Source: Candidatus Atribacteria bacterium (GTDB taxonomy: Bacteria > Atribacterota > Phoenicimicrobiia > Phoenicimicrobiales > Stramentimicrobiaceae). Taken from it: a stretch of DNA of 59,304 bases. Positions within the stretch are counted from its first letter, which is position 1. Each line of letters starts with the position of its first letter. The DNA lies in NCBI GenBank assembly GCA_018402425.1, contig JAGYIZ010000010.1:1-59304 (forward strand), written 5' to 3'. Below the pieces are notes generated by a model, which was not told the origin of the DNA, ran no database searches, and saw only the letters and a program-made list of their open reading frames with translations. Shown here piece by piece: positions 53,877 to 59,304 of this stretch. A program made the translations under genes and the position numbers.

Positions 53877-55055
53877 ATGATTAAAATATTTGATAATATT
53901 AATCGATTCTTCAGTAACCTGGGGAATAGCAATAAGAAAGAAAATTTAGAAAGAAGCGAAATAGATAACCATGGGCAAGCCATCGAAAAAAGGTCAACCC
54001 TAAATGGGCAAAAAGCAAAATATATTTACGGCTTTATTCATAAAGGTATGACCAATAATGTAGAAAAAACAGATTTAGACAAACTGTTAAGTGATAAAGA
54101 AATATATTTGGTTTCTTATGGTGACATTTCTGTGGTGGTCTGTGATTTGGAAAAGTTTACCTTGACTCATTTGTCCAGAGAGAAAATTGCCAGATATCTA
54201 TTGAAGCATCAACAGGTTATTGAGAAAGTAATGCAGCAATATTCAATTATACCCATGAAATTAGGGACTTTTGCGGAAAATAGTGAAGACCTCAAAAAAC
54301 TAATACATTCTGGCTACAAATTGTTTCAAGAGATTTTCAGTCAAATAGATCATAAACACGAGATAGAATTGGCTGTTACCTGGAATGACCTTACGGTTAT
54401 TTTACAGGAAATCGGCCAAGAAAAAGAGATCAATGAATTTAAAAAAGAGCTATTGGGAGATAGGAAAAATTTTTCTTTAAATGACAAAATAGCAATAGGT
54501 AAAAGAGTGAAGCTATTATTGGATAAAAAAAGAAAGACTGTTTTAAATGAAATAAAAGATTACCTGGGACAAGATTTCTCTCATTTAAAGGAAAACATGG
54601 TTATGGATGATAAGATGGTTGGTAATATGAGTTTTCTAATCGATCAAAATAGGTCGGATAAATTTTATGAAATGGTTAATCAACTGAATAACCGGTTTAA
54701 AGAAAGATTGGATTTTAAATGCATTGGACCATTGCCTCCCTATAGCTTTTATACCCTGGAGATCAATAAGCTTGAGTTACTGGAAGTTAATTGGGCGCGA
54801 GAAAAATTGGGTTTAGAGAATAATGTAACTAAAACACAAATTAAGGAAGCCTACCGGCAAGCCGCCTCTTTAGTTCATCCTGATTCCAATCCACAGATAG
54901 AAGGGCTGGAGGAAAAGTTTAAAGAAGTGAAACAGGCTTATAAAATTCTACAGGAATATTGTCAAGCTGTTGAGCAGAATAGTCAAAAAGAAGTTAGTAA
55001 TTTTGAGTTTAATGAAGAAAAGGAACCATTAAAGTTAGTCAAGATAAAGGAATAG
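53877..55055 (+). CDS. GvpF/GvpL-family protein fused to a C-terminal DnaJ J-domain
   Basis: 392 residues from ATG 53877 (AGGAGG just upstream). Residues ~35-310 are a GvpF/L domain (KYIYGFIHKG; IIPMKLGTFAENSEDL; MSFLIDQNRSDKFYEMVNQL; IGPLPPYSFYTLEI). Residues ~315-375 form a J-domain: WAREKLGLENNVTKTQIKEA, with the essential HPD in SLVHPDSNPQ and KFKEVKQAYKIL after it. J-domains activate Hsp70 ATPase, so this protein could bring DnaK to vesicle proteins. It lies directly behind the Cdc48-type gene. Confidence 0.88.
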   Translation: MIKIFDNINRFFSNLGNSNKKENLERSEIDNHGQAIEKRSTLNGQKAKYIYGFIHKGMTNNVEKTDLDKLLSDKEIYLVSYGDISVVVCDLEKFTLTHLSREKIARYLLKHQQVIEKVMQQYSIIPMKLGTFAENSEDLKKLIHSGYKLFQEIFSQIDHKHEIELAVTWNDLTVILQEIGQEKEINEFKKELLGDRKNFSLNDKIAIGKRVKLLLDKKRKTVLNEIKDYLGQDFSHLKENMVMDDKMVGNMSFLIDQNRSDKFYEMVNQLNNRFKERLDFKCIGPLPPYSFYTLEINKLELLEVNWAREKLGLENNVTKTQIKEAYRQAASLVHPDSNPQIEGLEEKFKEVKQAYKILQEYCQAVEQNSQKEVSNFEFNEEKEPLKLVKIKE

Positions 55056-55058
55056 AAG

Positions 55059-55829
55059 ATGGTAGAAGAAGGGAAATATATCTATTGCATCATTGAAACC
55101 AAGATGGATAGAAATTTTGGACCGATAGGGATAGGGGATAGACATGCTGAAGTGATGACCATCGGGTTTAAAGATTTGAGCATGGTGGTGAGTAACCATC
55201 CTTTGAGTAAACTTGTGGTCAATAGGGAAAATATGATTGCCCATGAGAGAAATATTGAAGTAGTTATGAAAGAATTTGAAAGTGTTCTTCCGGTCCGGTT
55301 TGGAACAATTGCTGCCAGTGCCGATGAAATTATAAATTTACTGGATAGACGATACTGGGAATTTAAAAACTGCCTAAGAGATATGGAGCATAAGGTTGAA
55401 CTTGGTGTTAAGGGTATCTGGAAGAAGATGCCGGATATATATCATGAGATTATTCAATCGAATGATGAAATTAGAGAAGCAAAATTATTGCTTCAAAAAA
55501 CGGAAAAAAAAGAGAATATTCAAAAGAAAATTGAAATTGGGAAAAAAGTGGAAGAGGCTTTAAATGAGAAGAAAAAAGAAGAAGCCCAAGACATAATTGA
55601 TGTCTTAAGAAGGAATGTAAAGGATTACAGGTTAAATAAAACTATAGGTGATGAGATGTTTATAAATGCCTCCTTTCTGATAGACCAGGGGAGGGAAAAG
55701 GAATTTGATAATATCATGGATGATTTGAGTATAACTTATCAGGGAAGGGTACGTTTTATATATTCCGGTCCATTACCTGTATATAACTTTGCTAATATTG
55801 TTATCTATCCCGAAGAATGGGAAAAATAG
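55059..55829 (+). CDS. GvpF/GvpL-family protein, second copy
   Basis: 256 residues. Family landmarks are GKYIYCIIETKMDRNFGPIG, VLPVRFGTIAASADEI and the C-terminal INASFLIDQGREKEF with RVRFIYSGPLPVYNF. GvpF binds GvpA in haloarchaea and is thought to keep it from aggregating before assembly. It starts three bases after the J-domain fusion gene with AAAGGAA before the ATG. It and the next gene share the FGPIGIG/FGPLGIG head and are closest to each other. Confidence 0.9.
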   Translation: MVEEGKYIYCIIETKMDRNFGPIGIGDRHAEVMTIGFKDLSMVVSNHPLSKLVVNRENMIAHERNIEVVMKEFESVLPVRFGTIAASADEIINLLDRRYWEFKNCLRDMEHKVELGVKGIWKKMPDIYHEIIQSNDEIREAKLLLQKTEKKENIQKKIEIGKKVEEALNEKKKEEAQDIIDVLRRNVKDYRLNKTIGDEMFINASFLIDQGREKEFDNIMDDLSITYQGRVRFIYSGPLPVYNFANIVIYPEEWEK

Positions 55830-55850
55830 AAATGTCCTAAAATTAAGGGT

Positions 55851-56642
55851 ATGTCGTGTAATTTGGAAGGGAAGAAAAACTATTTGGATACAAAAAAAGA
55901 AGATCATAAATATATTTATTGCCTGATAGAGTTGGGTAAAAAAGAAAATTTCGGTCCGCTGGGAATCGGAGGAAAAGGTGATGAATTATACACGGTTTTT
56001 TATAAAGACATTGCCGCCTTAATCAGTGATTCTCCCTTAACGGAATATTTACCATCAAGAGAACATTACCTTGCTCATGAAAAAGCAATCGAAAGAGTAA
56101 TTAACCAATTCACTGTTTTACCGGTAAGGTTTGGGACGGTCGCTAAAAGTGAACAAGAAATTACCGGCATGATTGAGCGGGAATATGATCGATTTTGTCC
56201 TCTATTCCGTAAGTTTGAAGGGAAAAATGAATTAGGCTTAAAGGCGTTTTTTAAAAAAGAAAACATTTATGAAATTATTCTGGAGCGAAATGATGAAATC
56301 AAAAACTTAAAAGATAGAATAGCAAAAATGCCCGCAAAAGAGTCTTATCATTACAAGATAAAGATAGGGGAGATGGTTGTTAATGCCCTGGAAGAGGAAA
56401 AGGAAAGATGTAAAGAAGAAATACTAAAGACTATTTCTCCTTGGGTTGTGGAAGTGAAAACCAATGATAACTATGGGGACAAAATGGTACTGAATAGTGC
56501 CTTTTTAGTGGATCAGGAAAATGAGGAGATGCTTGATCAAACGATTAAAAGCTTGGATGAGACCTGGGGAGAACAAATTATTTTTAAATACACCGGGCCC
56601 TTCCCCCCTTTTAATTTTATCAATTTAACTATCAAAATATAA
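55851..56642 (+). CDS. GvpF/GvpL-family protein, third copy
   Basis: 263 residues with HKYIYCLIELGKKENFGPLG, TVLPVRFGTVAKSEQEI, LNSAFLVDQENEEML and FKYTGPFPPFNFINL. The start is not certain: ATG 55851 has AAGGG only one base away, and a later TTG behind GGAAGGGAAG would also fit. It is likely a local duplicate of the preceding gene, with charged loops diverged. Confidence 0.88.
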   Translation: MSCNLEGKKNYLDTKKEDHKYIYCLIELGKKENFGPLGIGGKGDELYTVFYKDIAALISDSPLTEYLPSREHYLAHEKAIERVINQFTVLPVRFGTVAKSEQEITGMIEREYDRFCPLFRKFEGKNELGLKAFFKKENIYEIILERNDEIKNLKDRIAKMPAKESYHYKIKIGEMVVNALEEEKERCKEEILKTISPWVVEVKTNDNYGDKMVLNSAFLVDQENEEMLDQTIKSLDETWGEQIIFKYTGPFPPFNFINLTIKI

Positions 56643-56663
56643 AGAAGTTAGGAAATTAAATAA

Positions 56664-56909
56664 ATGTTTTTATTGGATGATATATTATTGGCCCCGATTA
56701 AAGGTTTGTTGTGGTTGGGCGAAAACATTAATAAGGCAGTGGAAAAAGAACTGGGTGATGAAGGTACCGTAAAGGAAAAACTAATGGAATTACAATTCAA
56801 ATATGAACTGGGAGATATCGAAGAAGAGCAATTTAAACAGCAGGAAGATTTTTTATTAAAACGTCTTGATGCTATCAGAAAAATGAAGGGGAATATGGAG
56901 GGGAGATAG
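56664..56909 (+). CDS. gvpG: GvpG
   Basis: 81 residues, the usual size. The start FLLDDILLAPIKGLLWLGEN is the GvpG signature, and a helical part with EKLMELQFKYELGDIEEEQF follows. It is a small accessory protein required in many gas-vesicle systems, interacting with GvpF/L. It lies between the third gvpF/L and gvpO. Confidence 0.92.
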   Translation: MFLLDDILLAPIKGLLWLGENINKAVEKELGDEGTVKEKLMELQFKYELGDIEEEQFKQQEDFLLKRLDAIRKMKGNMEGR

Positions 56910-56911
56910 AA

Positions 56912-57187
56912 ATGTCAGATATTATGGAAGTTAGAAAAAAAGTGAGTGATTTTTTGAAGAAAAATCTCGAGGTCAAAGAAGTCAAGGTTATTAAGATTGG
57001 CAAAGAAAATGATAATTGGGTTACAGAATCAGAGGTTTATGAAGAAAGTTCTTTTATTAAATCATTGGGGCTTCCTACCCGAATGCAAGACCGAAATATA
57101 TATATTGTTAAGTTAGACCAAAACTTGGAGATTGACTCTTATGAACGCAAAGAGGGCTTGGAAGGTCCTGAAAAACCAGCATTATAA
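56912..57187 (+). CDS. gvpO: GvpO
   Basis: 91 residues. The pattern WVTESEVYEESSFIKSLGLP followed by RNIYIVKLDQNLEIDSYERK matches GvpO, an accessory and possibly regulatory gas-vesicle protein. GGAGGGGAG precedes the ATG and the stop of gvpG lies two bases before it. A fragment of the dispersed repeat begins 14 bases after its end. Confidence 0.85.
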   Translation: MSDIMEVRKKVSDFLKKNLEVKEVKVIKIGKENDNWVTESEVYEESSFIKSLGLPTRMQDRNIYIVKLDQNLEIDSYERKEGLEGPEKPAL

Positions 57188-57201
57188 ATAAATTATTTAT
57201 A

Positions 57202-57265
57202 AGAATCGTTTAGAAGATGGATAAGAGACAAGAGAAAAGAGCAGAGGGGAATGGCTAACAAAAAA
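57202..57265 (+). repeat. Fragment of the long-form dispersed repeat inside the gvp operon
   Basis: 64 bases identical to 25214-25277 except one base (GATGGATAAG against GATTGATAAG). It fills the space between gvpO and the fourth gvpF/L and supplies an in-frame ATG at 57251 that is probably not the true start. Confidence 0.88.
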
Positions 57266-57280
57266 AGAAAGGAGGGTGAA

Positions 57281-58108
57281 ATGGACAACGGATTATATGT
57301 TTATGCTGTTAGAGAAAAAGAAAATGTTTCTTTACCCTTGTATTTAAAAGGTATTGACGAAAAGGGGCAAGTCTTTACCTATCATTATCGGGACATTGAA
57401 GCGGTGGTAAGCCAAGTATCAATTCAGGAATATACCTCGGAGGAAATCCAAAAAAAATCTAAAGAAGATATTAATTGGATTAAAGAAAAAGCCCTTCTTC
57501 ATGAAAAGGTTGTTGAAGAGGCAATGAAAGATAAAAACAAAAATATTAGCATCATACCCATGACCTTTGGAACAATATTTAAAAATGAAAAAAATCTGCA
57601 ATCAATACTGGAAAAGAATTATCGGTATTTTAAAAAAAATTTGGCAGAGCTGAAAGGGAAAAGGGAGTGGAGTATCAAAGTTTATCTGGAAAACAGAAAA
57701 AAAATCGAGCAGGTCGTTAAGGAAAAAGATGAACAAGTAAAGGCAAAAGAAGAGGAAGCAAAAACACTGCCGGAAGGAATAGCATTTTTTATGGAGCAAG
57801 AAATAAAAGAAACAATTGCCAAAGGAATTCAAAGAGAAATTGCCAATAATGCTGATACTTTATTTCAAGAATTAACAAAATATGCCTCTTCTATCAAAGA
57901 AGGCAAGGTATTAGACAAAGAATTAACCGGGAAAAAAGAACCTATGGTATCAAACATATTGCTATTAATCAAGGATAAAGATACTGATTTGTTTAGAAAA
58001 AAAGTAGCAGAAATTGCCAAAATATGGGAGAAAAATGGATTTTATTTGGAATGCAACGGCTCTTTCCCGGTATATAATTTTCTTTCTGAAGAGGAGGACG
58101 AAAGATGA
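57281..58108 (+). CDS. GvpF/GvpL-family protein, fourth copy
   Basis: 275 residues from ATG 57281, which has GGAGGG five bases upstream and begins MDNGLYVYAVREKENVSLPL; the upstream ATG at 57251 lies in repeat DNA. Landmarks are SIIPMTFGTIFKNEKNL, VSNILLLIKDKDTDLFRKKV and CNGSFPVYNFLSEEE. A long Lys/Glu-rich coil (about residues 130-195) sets it apart from the other three copies. Its end overlaps the gvpJ-gvpK fusion by four bases. Confidence 0.88.
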   Translation: MDNGLYVYAVREKENVSLPLYLKGIDEKGQVFTYHYRDIEAVVSQVSIQEYTSEEIQKKSKEDINWIKEKALLHEKVVEEAMKDKNKNISIIPMTFGTIFKNEKNLQSILEKNYRYFKKNLAELKGKREWSIKVYLENRKKIEQVVKEKDEQVKAKEEEAKTLPEGIAFFMEQEIKETIAKGIQREIANNADTLFQELTKYASSIKEGKVLDKELTGKKEPMVSNILLLIKDKDTDLFRKKVAEIAKIWEKNGFYLECNGSFPVYNFLSEEEDER

Positions 58109-58638
58109 ACAGGCAACAAGAGAATGTCACCTTGGTCGATGCCCTGGATAAAGTTTTAGAAAAAGGAGCCGTTATTAATGGAGAAATAGTCATACGTATG
58201 GCAGATGTTGACCTGGTTTTCTTGGGATTACGACTGATTTTGACCTCAATTTCCAAGGCTGAAGAGGTTTCCGGTAAGAATTTTTCATCCGGTAAAAAAG
58301 AGCTTACTGATGAAGATTTGCGTTATATAGAAAAATTACAAAAAGAAATAAGAAAAGCGGAAAGCAATATTCCCCGTCTGATTGATGCCAGCACACCCGA
58401 AGGGGCAGAACAGGGTTTAGCCAAATTAGTCTTAACATTGGTTGAACTGATAAGGAGATTGATGGAGAAGGAGGCGTATCGCCGGGTAAAGAAAGGTTCA
58501 CTTTCCCCGGCTGAAATACAAAAATTAGGATTAACGCTCAAGGCGGTAAAGAAAAAAATTAAGGAAATACAAGTAATTTTTGGTATAGAAGACGAAGAAT
58601 TAAATTTAGATTTAGGCCCGTTGGGGAATCTGATGTAG
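58105..58638 (+). CDS. GvpA/J-type domain fused to GvpK
   Basis: 177 residues in one uninterrupted frame. Residues ~8-55 are a GvpA-family core of J/M/S type (LVDALDKVLEKGAVINGEIV, RMADVDLVFLGLRLILTSIS). Residues ~75-177 are GvpK (QGLAKLVLTLVELIRRLMEK, GSLSPAEIQKLGLTLKAVKK, ELNLDLGPLGNLM). In the systems I know these are separate neighbouring genes, often gvpS/J then gvpK. GAGGAGGACG precedes the ATG. Confidence 0.88.
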   Translation: MNRQQENVTLVDALDKVLEKGAVINGEIVIRMADVDLVFLGLRLILTSISKAEEVSGKNFSSGKKELTDEDLRYIEKLQKEIRKAESNIPRLIDASTPEGAEQGLAKLVLTLVELIRRLMEKEAYRRVKKGSLSPAEIQKLGLTLKAVKKKIKEIQVIFGIEDEELNLDLGPLGNLM

Positions 58639-58650
58639 GAGATGAATATA

Positions 58651-58911
58651 ATGGGAATTGATTGTGCAAAATTTCAGCAGAAAGAAGTCATAATAAAAAG
58701 GTTAACCCGAAAAATAAATGAAGCCAGCAATGTTTCTGAAAAAGCAGTATTGGCTAATCAACTTTTACAAGAAGTAGAGGTGCTCCTTACCTGTGAGGAT
58801 TATGATTCGGAGGATGTTTACTGTGATAATTGCCATATTATCGCCAACTTAAGAAAGAAAACAGCGTCTTTAATTTTGAAGGCAAAAGAGATAAAAGATA
58901 AAGAGGATTAG
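58651..58911 (+). CDS. Small Cys-containing protein at the end of the gvp operon
   Basis: 86 residues from ATG 58651, which has AGGAG nine bases upstream; ATG 58642 touches that site. Helical, charged, with four Cys (CAKFQ, LLTCEDY, VYCDNCHIIANL); the CDNCH pair might bind a metal or form a disulfide. No family recognised. Position 12 bases after the gvpJ-K fusion suggests it belongs to the gas-vesicle operon. Confidence 0.6.
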   Translation: MGIDCAKFQQKEVIIKRLTRKINEASNVSEKAVLANQLLQEVEVLLTCEDYDSEDVYCDNCHIIANLRKKTASLILKAKEIKDKED

Positions 58912-58976
58912 ATTTTTATACCAGTACACAAAAGCGTTGGGATTATTAATTTCTTAGAGAGATGGAGATAAATAAG

Positions 58977-59304
58977 GTGAGAGACAAAGATAAATCAAAG
59001 GCAAATTTAATAGAAGAATTGAAGATTTTACGAATGAAACAAGAAAAAAGTGCAACTAACAATATAATAGGACACAAGCAAGCAGAAGAGAAAATAAAAA
59101 AATATGCCGAGGCAATAAACTCTTCTATTGACGGGATGGCTATTCTCAATGGGAAGGAAGAATATGTTTTCTTAAATGAAGCCCATGCGAAGATATACGG
59201 CTATGACAGCCCTGCTGAACTTATAGGAAAAACCTGGAGAGTTCTCTATCATCAGGAAGAAATCAAAAGATTTGAAAATGAAATCATGCTCAAACTCAGG
59301 AAAG
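58977..59304 (+). CDS. PAS-domain sensor protein, N-terminal part (cut by window edge)
   Basis: Open to the right edge. A short basic coil (KANLIEELKILRMKQEKSAT) leads into a PAS domain (AEAINSSIDGMAILNGKEEY, VFLNEAHAKIYGYDSPAELI). GTG 58977 has GGAG nine bases upstream; ATG 58962 is another possible start. The output domain, perhaps a histidine kinase or cyclic-di-GMP enzyme, is outside. It follows the gas-vesicle cluster on the same strand after 65 bases and could control it. Confidence 0.75.
   Translation, partial: MRDKDKSKANLIEELKILRMKQEKSATNNIIGHKQAEEKIKKYAEAINSSIDGMAILNGKEEYVFLNEAHAKIYGYDSPAELIGKTWRVLYHQEEIKRFENEIMLKLRK

Noticed and set aside
53681-53983. Minus-strand ORF of 100 codons across the Cdc48/gvpF junction
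   Set aside because: Antisense of two well-supported genes, no family resemblance.

Overview
The window is AT-rich bacterial DNA. TonB, ExbB, ExbD and a TonB-dependent outer-membrane receptor show a diderm cell. The Etf-coupled flavin dehydrogenase, B12 salvage, TRAP transporters and a molybdopterin enzyme without respiratory partners suggest an anaerobe. An uncultured diderm lineage such as Atribacterota would fit, but this is inference; no rRNA is present. The tRNA-Leu(CAG) gene encodes its CCA end.

Layout. (1) 1-4.0 kb: start of a PrpR-type sigma-54 regulator, DNA polymerase X and a dead insertion sequence. (2) 4.0-12.2 kb: an ABC exporter, then a strong promoter, two tandem T-box modules (the first reads best as tRNA-Trp specific), a TAXI-TRAP transporter, a molybdopterin oxidoreductase and a LysE-type exporter. 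(3) 12.2-20.4 kb: a corrinoid/iron-chelate ABC importer, a cobalamin riboswitch, a TonB-dependent receptor and tonB-exbB-exbD, so one complete envelope-spanning uptake route. (4) 20.4-29.5 kb: plsX, small membrane proteins, mntP between two palindromes, a lipoprotein metacaspase, a glycine-betaine type ABC importer and two small regulatory proteins. (5) 29.5-31.1 kb: decayed DNA with a dead RRM gene and a solitary IS end. (6) 31.1-42.3 kb: tRNA-Leu, YhaM-like nuclease, TldD/TldE, etfB-etfA-glcD, and cobC-cobT-cobU-cobS for completing the cobalamin nucleotide loop, which fits the B12 uptake genes of region 3. (7) 42.3-47.2 kb: a frameshifted PAS/GAF/HD-GYP sensor, a RAYT transposase, RidA, a PemK toxin module and remnants of a methyltransferase and a sigma-54 activator.

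(8) 47.3-58.9 kb: a large gas-vesicle cluster. It starts with a frameshifted gvpA and two decayed coiled-coil (GvpC-like) genes and continues with intact gvpN, a GvpV-like gene, a gvpA/J paralog, gvpH (Hsp20), a Cdc48/p97-type double AAA ATPase, four gvpF/L genes (one fused to a DnaJ J-domain), gvpG, gvpO and a gvpJ-gvpK fusion. A PAS sensor follows at the right edge. The number of chaperone and unfoldase modules suggests a dedicated system for assembly, quality control or disassembly of gas vesicles; the shell gene itself is broken as sequenced.

Across the window lies a dispersed repeat of 150-270 bp with short and long forms, four copies all just upstream of and co-oriented with a gene, plus a 64-base fragment inside the gas-vesicle operon.
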